The notes beneath the pieces are model-generated. The model was given only the letters and a program-made list of their open reading frames with translations. It made no database searches and was not told the origin of the DNA. Of a DNA stretch of 64,000 nt, positions 27,309-37,000 are shown piece after piece (positions within the stretch are counted from its first letter, which is position 1; each line of letters starts with the position of its first letter). The stretch is from Malus domestica (taxonomy: Eukaryota > Streptophyta > Magnoliopsida > Rosales > Rosaceae), in contig NC_091661.1 of NCBI RefSeq assembly GCF_042453785.1, forward strand, positions 31,921,501 to 31,985,500. Reading direction: 5' to 3'. The position numbers and the translations under genes are program-made.

Positions 27309-27580
27309 GTGAGGGAGTCCCTTTTATAAAATAAGGGCTCGCTCCTCAATACATAAATGATGGGCTAGAGTTGATGCTCACGGCGAGGCGGTTGCTCAAC
27401 AGGCGGCGATGCTCTCTAATGATGGTGAGGGAGTCCCTTTTATAAACTAAGGGCTCGCTCCTCGATACATAAATTTAGGAGTGATGCTCGTGGCGAGGTG
27501 GTTGCTCAGCTGGCGGCGATACTCTCTAATGGTGGTGAGGGAGTCCCTTTTATAAAATAAGGGCTCGCTCCTCGATACAT
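27309..27580. repeat. Tandem repeats, units of about 110-116 bp
   Basis: The motif gtgagggagtccctttta recurs at 27309, 27425 and 27535, each followed by taagggctcgctcctc. A related 75-bp block (aagtcttc, ttggctggagactt, gggccgaagt) occurs at 27100 and again at about 27659. They lie in the 3' part of the LTR element. Confidence 0.8.
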
Positions 27581-27837
27581 AAGTGATGGGCTAAGTCCCC
27601 CAAGTATTTTTCATAAGGCCCAGTTGAGGCCCAATATATGGTACATAATGTAGTCCCCAAGTCTTCGGTCAATAGAGTCTGTTGGCTGGAGACTTCAAAT
27701 TGAATCCATGTATGGGCCGAAGTGGCGGTTGTTCGGAGGCGGATTTGTATACCCTGCACTGAAGCTTTGTAGGTGAAGCTTTGCAAGTGAAGCTTTGAAG
27801 CTAGAGCTCTGTAAATGAAGCTTTTGAAGCTGATTGA

Positions 27838-28020
27838 CATGAGTGATGCTCATGAATGTTTATGTTGATTGACATGAGTGATGCTCATGGATGTTAACAT
27901 GAGTGATGCTCATGAATGTTAACATGAGTGATGCTCATGAATGTTTATGTATGATTGATATGAGGGATGCTCATGAATGTTTATGTATGATTGACATGAG
28001 TAATGTTCATGTATGATTTG
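27838..28020. repeat. Minisatellite, tgacatgagtgatgctcatg units
   Basis: About six imperfect copies of a unit containing catgagtgatgctcatga, itself nearly palindromic, in the interior of the LTR element near its 3' LTR. Confidence 0.8.
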
Positions 28021-28121
28021 AAGTACTGGGCGTACTTTTGATCGTCTGGTTGGAGCTATTTTGGGCTTATGGATTTTCGCCCTCTACACAACATTCCAGC
28101 CCATTTACTTTGGGCTTTGCC

Positions 28122-28122
<1 letters not shown>

Positions 28123-28160
<38 letters not shown>
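28123..28160 (-). repeat. 38-nt A tract (minus strand)
   Basis: An uninterrupted run of T on the plus strand, so poly-A in element orientation. It lies after the captured gene fragments and is bracketed by a repeated ctgatggggt motif at 28165-28200. It could be a retroposed poly(A) tail or simple slippage. Confidence 0.7.
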
Positions 28161-28163
<3 letters not shown>

Positions 28164-28477
28164 ATCTGATGGGGTTTATACATATTACCCTCTGATGGGG
28201 TATTTATTCCTTGCTTTTGCAGTGTTTTTCTGCTGCACTCTCTTTGGTTCTTTATCTGGCAGACATAAGGAATTATAGGAAGATCTTTTGCTTTTCTTCT
28301 TTTCTCTTTTCCTTTTCTGTTTTTCCTTTTGCTTTCTCTTTTCTGCTTTGTTCCCCCTTGCTTTTTTGCTTTTTTCTTGATCTCTGCACCTTTGTTGCTC
28401 TAGCCTTGCTTGAACCGACTTGGTGATAGCTTGCATCTCTCTCTTTTGCTTTTTCCTTTCTCTTTTGCTTTTGTTTC

Positions 28478-28660
28478 TGCAGATGTCGTAGATGGCATCA
28501 TTGTCAAGCAACACAAATACATTGGTGTGCTCCAGCAGAGAATGGGTTGAGAGAATGCTGTTGTAAAGCTCCACCACATATGTAAAAGCCTGGGGAGAAG
28601 GGTACACAGTGGATCCCAGCTTGGATTTCTTTGGATTTCTTTGGTATAGATCCATCATTG
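28478..28660 (-). pseudogene. Captured alpha-tubulin fragment inside the LTR element
   Basis: The minus-strand frame contains [33 protein letters not shown] and [12 protein letters not shown]. These match the conserved alpha-tubulin block (around residues 160-215 of the family) with a few substitutions. Both sides then leave tubulin abruptly, and a Lys/Arg-rich low-complexity frame follows. It is only some 53 residues, with no GTP-binding start or C-terminus, so it cannot make tubulin. Identification rests on remembered family sequence. Confidence 0.85.
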
Positions 28661-28990
28661 AGTTCACTAGGCCTGCAGGTCCACACACCACACCTTGTCT
28701 GCATTAAAGATTATGTGGTTCCACTTCCAGACGCGCAGAGTTGCTCCGCCTTCTGGTTCTGGTGGGCCCTACGAGACGGAGCACGGCATGTTTCCCCGAT
28801 GATCACGGAGTAATTGGCATGGGCTCGAACTGATGGGGTTATACAACAGTTTTCCTACGAGGGGAAACCATGTACTACCACGTTGTTTCTCCTCCTCTGA
28901 CTCTCAGTCGTTCGAGTCGGTGATGTGATCCTCCCGGCTTTCAACGGTTCCTTCAAGATTAAGACTAGCTAAGTAGCAAACCTCTATCAC

Positions 28991-29340
28991 CTATCTCCAA
29001 CCGGTCGTCGACAGCATCGGCGGAGCAGATCCAAATCCCGGGGACACCACCGGAATACAAAGCTTCGCCGGCCTCTTCCTCTTCGGCTGCGTCACTGGAG
29101 ACCCCGGACCTGAACATGACAACCTGTTCGACGGATTCAAGATCCGAATCCGAAACGATGACGACGGAGACGAACACGAAGCCAATCCCGATGGTGATAA
29201 GGCCGACGGCGGCGGAGGTAAAGTCATGGTTTCTGGGGCCAGAGAGATCATGGAGGATTTGTTGCAGAATAGGGACGACGGCGAGTAAGACATCGGTGAG
29301 TTAGCAACGGCGACGGAGCATGACATGTTTCCCCTTTTCG
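28991..29340 (-). pseudogene. Captured PP2C (AP2C1-like) N-terminal fragment inside the LTR element
   Basis: The minus-strand frame contains MSCSVAVANSP, SPSSLFCNKSS, then KRKRPAKLCIPV and GFGSAP. This is the N-terminal region typical of clade-B plant protein phosphatases 2C (AP2C1/PP2C25 type), which dephosphorylate MAP kinases. Only the regulatory N-terminus is present. The catalytic domain is absent. About 150 bp of likely native 5' UTR precede the ATG-equivalent, so the captured piece runs from leader into exon 1. Confidence 0.8.
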
Positions 29341-29449
29341 GTTTTATTTTTCTGATTTTTCTGCTTTTTGGGTTTTGTAGAGAGAGAGAGAGATGAGAAA
29401 GAGTTTGAGAGGTAGAGGCAGATGCAGAGTCTGAAATCAGAGGCTCAAT

Positions 29450-29690
29450 GGATCTGTTGGAGCACCAGTTCTTCCAGAGCACGGTGTTGATCTTCCAACG
29501 ACAGCGAGAAGTTACTCAAGTCGTCAATCGCAATCTGCATCAGCTGCGTGTTCGAAGGCGTCTTCAGCTCGTCCGTGAGCTGCTTTATCGCTAGCCGGCG
29601 GTCGTTTAGGTCGGTGGGAGACAATCGCTCGACATCTCGCGCCTTCTCTTTCAATTGGACGGGATCGGAGTGGCCCATGGCCCATTGTGA
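29450..29690 (-). pseudogene. Captured Fes1-like Hsp70-binding protein fragment inside the LTR element
   Basis: The minus-strand frame contains WAMGHSDPVQLKEKARDVER, LMQIAIDDL and LSLEDQHRALEEL. This matches the N-terminal part of plant Fes1/HspBP1 nucleotide-exchange factors just before their armadillo repeats. The match ends abruptly at ELV. No armadillo domain remains. It lies upstream of the PP2C fragment in element order and in the same orientation. Confidence 0.75.
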
Positions 29691-30002
29691 TTGGAGTGGC
29701 CTATGGCCCATTGTAACATTCCCTCCAGAGAAAAGAAGCCACCGTCGGCGTCAAGGTCAGCGACGGCGGTATCGTCGTCCCGAGGCTGAGTCCGAGTCTA
29801 AGCATGCGTTTCGTCTTCTGCACTGGACCACTATACCCTTCCCGTATTGTTAATATTTCGCTCCAAGGAACAACAATCATGGCACACTTTGCTAGGAGTA
29901 ACGTTTTGGGTTCTTGCAGATTTTGCAGATTCACGATGAAGGTGAAAATTTGAGAGAGAACCGACATGATTTTTTGTGTCGTTTCCCACAGACGGCGCCA
30001 AA

Positions 30003-30422
30003 TGTTGATGCACAAAACCGGATGGTCTTGGAACAACGTAAATCCGACCGTGGATCTGCATGTAATGTAAATAACACAAGGATTTTATCGTGGTTCACCC
30101 CAATGTTTGGGCTACGTCCACACTGTAGTTGATTCTGTTTCTCTGTAATTGTATGGATACAAGTGTTTGGGGGAAGTCCCCCGGAGGAGAAAGAAGAGAA
30201 GGGAGAGGAGAGCCTCGGTGGTGTGAGGTCTCTCCTGAATGTAATGATAGCTTCTCTTAGCCTTCTTAGGCTTGGCTCTTTTTCCTCCCTTAGAATGAGG
30301 GTAGGAGTCCCCTTTTATAGAATAAGGGGCTCCTCCTCTTTTACAAAGTATGGGCTTTAGTGTGAGGCCTAAATACAAGGCCCAAGGCCCAAATATACGA
30401 GGCCCTAAATATGGTATAAACA
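30003..30422 (-). repeat. LTR (right copy) of the gene-carrying retrotransposon
   Basis: 420 bp, virtually identical to 26671-27090. It is preceded on the plus strand by the primer-site complement ttcccacagacggcgcca, so it is the 5' LTR in element orientation. Confidence 0.95.
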
Positions 30423-30724
30423 AATTTAAACCTTTTCTTTTCTATAAATACCTAAGCCATTCCTACACCATTTCTCACATAATTTTCACCATTCCATACT
30501 ATCTCACTTCATTCTATTTTTTTCTTATAACTTCTATTTTACAAAATTTGTTTCATATTTTTTTGAAATTCTATTTTTTTCCTAAAACTTTCTAAGTCAT
30601 TATACAACATTAAATTAAATTAAGTAACATGAAACAACATTAAACAATATGTTTGGCCCTATGGCCCTTTGACCCTCGTTTGGAGACGGTTTTTTGTGAC
30701 AGGGCTAAAACGAGTCCTATGATC

Positions 30725-31719
30725 TAGGGGTGGGCAAACGGGTCTAGGAACCGCGGGGCGGGTCGGGTCTAGCCGGTTCGGGGCGGGTACAAGTTTTGTA
30801 AACTCAAAACGGGGCGGGTCGAGGCGGGTCCATGTAATTGGCGGGGCGGGTCTAAATTTCTGAAAAACCGGGTACCCGGGCCCGGACAGTTTCTACCGTC
30901 CATATACGAAGATTAAATCTCTACCATTCATTACTACCACTCTTTCTCTTAGTCGCTGACTCTCGCCTCCTCTCTCGACTTTTCCAGGATCCAGATGGAC
31001 TCAGCGCCTACTCCACCGCTCACTCCTCCTCTCGTTGAAGCCACGGCGGTCTTCATCGGTGCTACCCCTACCCCATATTCTCTCATATCAGAGTCGTCAC
31101 TCCCTTCTCCCACTCGAGTCGAGGCCTCTTGTGAACACCACCACCGCCGTCGAAACCTCCTCCATGAAAGACGCCTTCTCCAAATATTCTGATTACCTCA
31201 ACAATCTCGTAATCCCTAATTTAATCTTCACCAATTTGCAGCTCTGTGAGCGACTCGAAGGTTTGTAGAATGACAAGCGGGAAAGGGTTGTAAAAGCAAG
31301 TCGCGATATCACCATTAATAGCAAAAAGGTCATCTTTAAGGTTCACAGGTAAGAAAGCTGCGACCTTTTGCTTCAAATTTTGTTTCTGTTTTTTGGGTTT
31401 TTGATTTTGGATTTTGGTTTTTTTTTTATAATAATTTTATTTATATCATCATTGAAATGATGTTGCTGTGGAATTTGAACTTGAACAGAATCAGTAAACA
31501 CAACAAAGAGGAAGTTCTGCAGAAAGCTGAAAAGGATTTAGTAGCTGTGAGTCTGCGACAGATCAGTACATTTCCCAGCTTGTTAGAGAGATGCATGCTA
31601 AGTTTTTTTCTTCTATTTTAAAATTTGTTGCACCCGGCCCGCTCCGGCCCGTTTCTTTTACACCCGGTCCGGTCCGGTCCCTTCAAAATTGGGCCCGGCC
31701 CGGCCCGTGCCCAGCCCTA
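30725..31719 (+). mobile_element. Non-autonomous hAT element carrying a TRAX gene fragment
   Basis: The terminal inverted repeats taggggtgggca and tagggctgggca are flanked by a perfect 8-bp target duplication ctatgatc (30717-30724 and 31720-31727), diagnostic of hAT. Subterminal regions are rich in gggcgggtc / ggcccggcc. There is no transposase. The interior carries a piece of a translin-associated protein X gene. The element sits inside the Harbinger-like MITE. Confidence 0.88.
30994..31612 (+). pseudogene. Captured TRAX (translin-associated factor X) fragment
   Basis: Frames read MKDAFSKYSDYLNNL, then NDKRERVVKASRDITINSKK, then KHNKEEVLQKAEKDL, then DQYISQLVREM. These follow the N-terminal order of plant TRAX, the partner of translin in the C3PO nuclease. 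At least one genuine intron is kept (about 31350-31489, gtaag to acag), so genomic DNA was copied, not mRNA. The frame is broken (stop after ERLEGL, frame changes) and the C-terminal two thirds are missing. Confidence 0.8.
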
Positions 31720-31852
31720 CTATGATCCTTTGGCCCTCGGTTGGAGATGGAGGCAAATATGGTCATGCACTGTTCATTCAAATATTAATTTCTTGTATGA
31801 CCAGAGGGTTAAAACAAGCCCTCTGGTCCGACCTCGGTTGGAGATGCCCTAA

Positions 31853-32627
31853 ATTACTCGAGGAAAGGCGGCAAAAGCTCTAGGGAGAAGAAGTTGTTAC
31901 TTCACTTAGATTGAATTTATCTGCAATTAGTTTGGCAGTAGGGTTGTATGGTGCAAAACTTGATGGCACTAGCTGGGTGCCCATGTCCAACTATTGTTTC
32001 ATATTGCAAATGTTGCATTGCATTCTATGTCACGTTGATCATTTGATAGCTTTATTTTTTCCGGTGTATTATCCTAGTGGTTACGGTCTCTTTCTTCAAT
32101 CCATTGCGTCTCGGTTTTAAACACTCTCTCTTTTCTAGATCCGCTTTGATCCATTATCTTAACGGGTCACCCAATTAGTTAACATGTTGATTCAAAACAT
32201 GTTATATTTATATCATTCCATGTCAAGTTAACGAGTCGTGCAAGAAATGATTAAGTCTAGTTTAAATCATTGATACAAATTGAAAAATTCACATACAATT
32301 TGGATCAAGTTCAAGTAAGTATACATAAGATATTTCATTAGAGCGTTTCACCCTTCGAAGCGGGGTGAATGGGCTGCCGAAGCCCAAACTAATCTGCGCC
32401 GGCCCACAACTGGACAAAAGAAAATATAAAAAATAAGTGAAAAATTTAGCGAAGATCGAGCCCCCTCCAGCGGTTGAAGTAAGGGTATTTTCGTCCAACG
32501 AATCCCCGTCTTGGCGCTTCATCAACTTCATCTCCCGCCACAGTGATCGAAGGCTCGAAACCCTCGAGGCAAAAAGCCCCAAAAGCCCTCCAGTAGACAA
32601 AGACAGAGAGCTTTACAGGCGACGGCC
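31853..32627. other. Intergenic DNA and Agenet gene promoter
   Basis: No gene seen. 32150-32260 contains gttaac/acgagtcgtgc motifs similar to those at 41600-41850, so it is probably an old dispersed repeat. 32440-32627 should hold the 5' leader of the Agenet gene. Confidence 0.4.
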
Positions 32628-34188
32628 ATGGCGGACGCCCACTTCGAGGTAGGCGACGAGGTGGAGGTCACATCCCCAATCCACAACATGCGCGGCACCA
32701 CATTCCCGGCGAAAATCGTCGCCAAGTCGAGAACCAAATCGAAATTCAAAGTCGAATACAACAGAGCGAAGGCTCGGATCGATCGCAAGATCGGCGCCGG
32801 CCACAAGGGTGGCGATGCAGCCTTGAGGGAAGAGGTCGACGCTGTGCTCCTCCGTCCGCCGCCGCCTCGAGAGAGTGACTACCGGTTCAAATTAGGCGAC
32901 GTGGTCGACGCCTTCTTTTGCGGCGGGTGGTGGGAGGGCGTCGTGGTCACTGACGTTTTGGTGGACAACAACACGTTCGGGGTTTACTTCCGGTTCGCCA
33001 AGGAGAAGTTTGAGTTCGAGCCGGAGGAGCTACGCCTTCACCGGGAGTGGGTCAAGGGGTCCTGGATCCCACCTCTTCAACAAGGCGTAAGTAACATCTT
33101 CTTGGTGTTTGATTGTTGCCGGTTAGAGTTTTGAGAATCCTTGTTTTTATGTTCTTTTTCCAATGATCTAGGATGATTTTAGCGACATGTTCCTAATCCT
33201 AGTACAATTTGTAGTGACATCTTCCTAGCACATGCTTTTTTTCCCAATGTGCTGCAGGATGTCTCAGATGCCAAAGAACCAGAGATTCCGACGAAAGAGG
33301 AATTGATCGAAGGAACAGCGGTTGAGGTTTGCACTGACGAAGATGGATTTCAAGGTGCTTGGTTTGCTGCAAATATTGTCAAAGTAATGGAAAAGGACAA
33401 GTTTCTCGTTCGATACAAGGCAATAAAAACAGATGATAACAGAGAGTTGTTGACGGAAGAGGTCGACGCAAAGCACGTAAGGCCTCGTCCTCCAAAAGTT
33501 GTTGTGGCTGGAAGTTTCAGTCTGACGGAGGAGGTTGATGCTTTCTATAACGATGGCTGGTGGGAAGGTGTCATACGCAAGGTCCTTCACGGCCGAAGGT
33601 ACAAAGTTTACTTCAAAGGTACAGACGACGAACTGCTGCTTCAGCACTCTGATTTGAGGCCACGCCAGGATTGGATAGATAGAACATGGGTTATGGCTTC
33701 TCAGGTATAACTTCTAAATACTCGCTTTCGTTGATGCAATGTTAAAGCTTGTTTCTTCGTCTGAAGATCTTCCCTTTAGGACCTTACCATCTGTTAGTCA
33801 AAATATTTAGAATGTTTCGATATGAACTGCAAATTTGTTTACATCTGGACAAGTTTTTGACATGCTTGTAGCCACAGTGCGCAAACACCCACAATCTAGA
33901 CATGCTGAATATCGATAAATTACGAGCTGCGTTGTTAAACCTATTCCGCGGTTGAAACTAATCAAAGCTAGATTATTTCATTACAGTTAGTCCTGTGACT
34001 GCCGGTGTATCAGGAACTAGGGTGTTATGGCAACTACGAACTAAATCGTGCTATATCTTCTTCCTTTCCACGTTTCACCGAGGTTTCTGGCAGTCGTAAC
34101 TATTGTAGAAGGGGTGAACTAATTTTACATCATATTTCTATGAATTAGGCTTGCTAACGACGAATTTTTTCAGGCATTGAAGCATTGA
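32628..34188 (+). CDS. Agenet (Tudor-like) domain protein
   Basis: Three exons (32628-33086, 33258-33704, 34174-34188) give 306 residues. Four Agenet/Tudor-like units occur as two pairs: residues about 5-75 (FEVGDEVEV), 85-145 (LGDVVDAFFCGGWWEGVV), 165-235 (GTAVEVCTDEDGFQGAWFAA) and 240-300 (EEVDAFYNDGWWEGVI). Each WWEG / AWF motif is the aromatic core of the fold. Plant Agenet proteins are thought to read methylated histone marks or act in RNA and chromatin tasks; the partner cannot be read from sequence. The last exon adds only four residues and the stop. No DUF724 tail is present, so this is a short, Agenet-only protein. It is convergent with the eL13 gene. Confidence 0.9.
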
Positions 34189-34449
34189 TCTCTGGTCATC
34201 GCCGAAAGCATTACATCAGGAGGTGGTGTACATTTTTGTGGAGTTCTTGGCACGTCTGGTAGTAGACTTCGCAGTCGTCGGACGTGATTTTAATGGCATG
34301 GTTCCCTCGTCTTGAAAGCTTAGCCCATGTTAAGAGAGAAGTGGTCAGGAAATGATCCAATCTTAACCTTGGAAACCATTTTTTTTTTTTGTACTAGCGT
34401 TATGTTTTTTTTACAGTAAATTATCCAAGTCATTTTTCGTTTCTAGTTT

Positions 34450-34600
34450 GTACAGAATGAGACTGTTGAGTTTTTGCGCGCGTAAAGGGAATGTAAACCC
34501 TTTGCAAGCATTCTACCTCATGCCTCTGCTTTGGTATTGAGATGATTCGGTTTTGCTTGCGTGTTAAGGGAATGTAAACCCTTTGCAAGCGATTCTACCT
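34450..34600 (+). repeat. Short tandem duplication in the Agenet 3' region
   Basis: The block aagggaatgtaaacccttt plus gcaag and attctacctca occurs twice about 80 bp apart (starts near 34485 and 34567), probably within or just past the 3' UTR. Confidence 0.7.
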
Positions 34601-34601
34601 C

Positions 34602-34942
34602 AGGCCTGGTTTGGTAATGTAATTCTGAAAAAAAAATGGGTATAAAAAAAAAGCTTGCTTTTTTGTGTTTGGTAAACATTCAGCTTCAGTTTTTTTTCAC
34701 AATTTTGGATGAAAAAAAACCAAAAACACAAAGCTGTAAAACCCAGCTTTGAAAAATCGGCTTTTTTCATATCTATTTTATATAAAAGTTTATCAAACAT
34801 TATAATATTGCTTTTTTTTCAAAAGCACTTTTACAAAAAAAAATTACCAAACACCCTGCTACTTTATTTCACAACTGCTTATTCTCACATCACAACAAAA
34901 ACAACTTTTTTTTTCAAAGCACAGTAATACCAAACCAGCCTT
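34602..34942. mobile_element. MITE, about 340 bp
   Basis: The terminal inverted repeats are aggcctggtttggtaatgt (left) and aaggctggtttggtattac (reverse complement of right), with T/A-rich inner arms that also pair (aaagctg / cagcttt). No open frame of substance. No clear target duplication. It lies between the convergent Agenet and eL13 genes. Confidence 0.65.
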
Positions 34943-35162
34943 GAGTCCGCATCATTCGAAATCAAATGCATCATGAAACACAATATGATTCTGCAAATCA
35001 CAAAACCCAAAGTGATACAAAAATAAAGAGCCATGGCAGCATCTCGCTAACTTGGATTAATTAAGTTTACATACTCTGAAATTGGTGTGTTCATGAAACA
35101 AGTCCGGCAGTAAACAGACCAAACCCTAAACAAAAATCCTTCCAAAATCAAGCTCTCTCTCT

Positions 35163-36425
35163 CTACTTCTTCTCTTCCTTCTCGGCCTCTGCTGCCTTCT
35201 TGAGCCTGGCACCGACATGGCGTTGGTTCATCCTCTCCACACGGAGTTTGTCATAAGCCTTGAATGATTTCAGCTCATCGGTAATCTTCACAAGCTCAAC
35301 CGTTGGCTTCTCACGTGCAATTGGAAGGTAGGGAGCATGGAGCTGGGTGGCGTTGGCAAGCTCCTCTGCGGAAGAATCACCAGCCTGTAGCCAAAAAAAA
35401 AAAAAAAAAAAACGTATAAGATACCATGCCCACAGATAATCAAATTTTTTAAGATACTCTACATCAACCACTTAACATCACCTTGGTATGCTTAGCACGT
35501 CTTGGGAAGACCACTAATTTGGCCTTGTATGTCTTCAGACGTTGAACATTAGCTTGAAGACCCTCCAGAGAACGATTCTTCCTACGATGATCAACAGAAA
35601 TTCCAATGGTAGGTGCAAGTTTCTTTGGAATTCCAGCAGACTGGTAAGCAAACAAGGTAAACAACTTGTTAAAATCATCACATATAAGCGCATGGGTGGA
35701 AGCCATAAGCAAAATAAAGCTGATCAACAATTCCAATTTTAAGACCATGTTTATATTTTTATGGAATCTGGCGAACTGCTCAAAACTGAATAACAATCTG
35801 TATTTTATTTATCATTATAACGCTTCGTCCTGTAATCAACTTCAATAAACTCATAAAATACAAGCTGGATGAGTTCCAACTCTAATTCCGAAGCACAAAT
35901 ATAAATGAAGGAAATGAAGCACTATGTCAAAGATTTACGTAAAACACGCCTACCATAATCAGAATCTATGAGTAAATAACACTAATTCCAAAAAGTTTAA
36001 CCACTGACGAAAAACGACCCAACTTGCCTTCAATTCTTCAAGAGTAAAGCCTCTACCAGCTCTCACTTTCATGTTATACTTCAGAGTCTGTCCGTGAACA
36101 ATGGGACGGAGGGGACCAGTGGTTGGACGAGGGAAGATTTTCACAGCCTTCTTCTGGCGAGCTGATGATATTTCAAAACAGTCGAGTCAGTCGAACTACA
36201 AATTATCGTTTGTGAAATAATACGAGCGAGAATGTTTAGTACGGCACACATAAAAGAGTGCATGTAAAGCTAAGAAACAAGAAAAAAAGGTGATAAAAAC
36301 GACTACTTTAACTCACCAGTTCTCCTCCTGGTCTTCCTAGCAGGTTGGTTAAACCAGGTCTTGACATAGTTCTGCCAATGCTTCCTGAAGTGAGAGCTCG
36401 GGATAACGTTGTTGTGCTTCACCAT
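35163..36425 (-). CDS. RPL13: 60S ribosomal protein L13 (eL13)
   Basis: Cytosolic large-subunit ribosomal protein. Four exons (36317-36425, 36028-36161, 35482-35640, 35163-35384) give 207 residues, the usual length. The start [20 protein letters not shown], the middle [20 protein letters not shown] and the end AEAEKEEKK are clear family sequence. All codons are intact. The intron after exon 2 begins GC (aag|gcaagt), a GC-AG intron. A 5' UTR intron lies upstream. The promoter is divergent from the LRAT-domain gene at 37960 and was itself duplicated at 40441. Confidence 0.97.
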
Positions 36426-37000
36426 GGCTTACCTACGAGGTAATCGAATCGCATAATTCAGAATTCCAAATGCACAAATAACACAACAAATACCGAATAT
36501 CGAACGAAAAACTCAAAAACAATCATCTCCCTGGATCCATCACAAATAATAAAAAAAACCCAAAAATAATAATCATACAGTTCAGAAAACGCAATACATT
36601 TGCTAGCAGAAACAGAGTCCAACATACGATAATTATTCCAGTTCGATAAAAAAACTCAGCGACCAAAAGGATACAAAACCAAGATGAAGAAAAATCCACA
36701 CCATATCAGAAGCAATAAAACCCTAGAAATCTAAGCATAAGCAAATTTAAACGCCTAAATCTTCGGTTTTGGAGACCCAAAAAAAGTGAGACGAAGAAAA
36801 CAATGAAATGAGAAACATTAATCGAAGATTTCTACGGACAAACAGAGAGGGAAAGGGAAAGTGAGGAAAACCTGAAATCTGAGTTCGCGATGAAATGTTT
36901 TCTTACTCCCTCTACTCGCGCGGTCTTAACAACGACTGTGCGAGCTAGGGTTTATGATAGATAGCAGAAAACCCGAGTGTCTTTCGTATTGGGCCGGAAG
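36426..37000 (-). promoter_or_regulatory. eL13 5' UTR with intron, and promoter
   Basis: A non-coding exon (about 36872-36965) ends atttcag before gttttcctc. The intron runs to a tag acceptor at 36433, seven bases before the ATG. The first leader region is pyrimidine/GC mixed (ctagggtttatgatag upstream), as in ribosomal protein genes with aaaccctag-type telo boxes. Confidence 0.65.

Larger units (their letters stand above)
26671..30422 (-). mobile_element. LTR retrotransposon carrying host gene fragments
   Basis: Two 420-bp LTRs start TG, end CA and are flanked by a 5-bp target duplication aattt (26666-26670 and 30423-30427). Next to the right LTR, read on the minus strand, is tggcgccgtctgtgggaa, a primer-binding-site-like sequence of the kind seen in plant gypsy-type elements. 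This sets the element's sense as minus. The 2.9-kb interior has no gag, protease, reverse transcriptase or integrase that I can find, so the element is non-autonomous. In element order the interior carries a short leader frame, a Fes1-like fragment, a PP2C fragment, an alpha-tubulin fragment, a Lys/Arg-rich stretch, a 38-nt A tract and internal tandem repeats. Confidence 0.9.
26444..31849. mobile_element. PIF/Harbinger-like MITE, split by two nested insertions
   Basis: The terminal inverted repeats are ggccatctctaaccgaaggg on the left and gggcatctccaaccgagg (reverse complement of the right end). A TAA flanks each end (26441-26443 and 31850-31852), the 3-bp target site typical of PIF/Harbinger elements. 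Only about 640 bp belong to this MITE: 26444-26670, 30428-30724 and 31728-31849. The rest is the LTR element and the hAT element that inserted into it. It has no coding capacity. Confidence 0.75.

Noticed and set aside
27309-28020. Possible CRISPR-like array
   Set aside because: Repeats are long, imperfect and without unique spacers, and lie in a plant LTR element.
28185-28480. Lys/Arg-rich extension of the tubulin frame as a nuclear protein
   Set aside because: Low-complexity continuation of a captured fragment inside a transposon. No domain.
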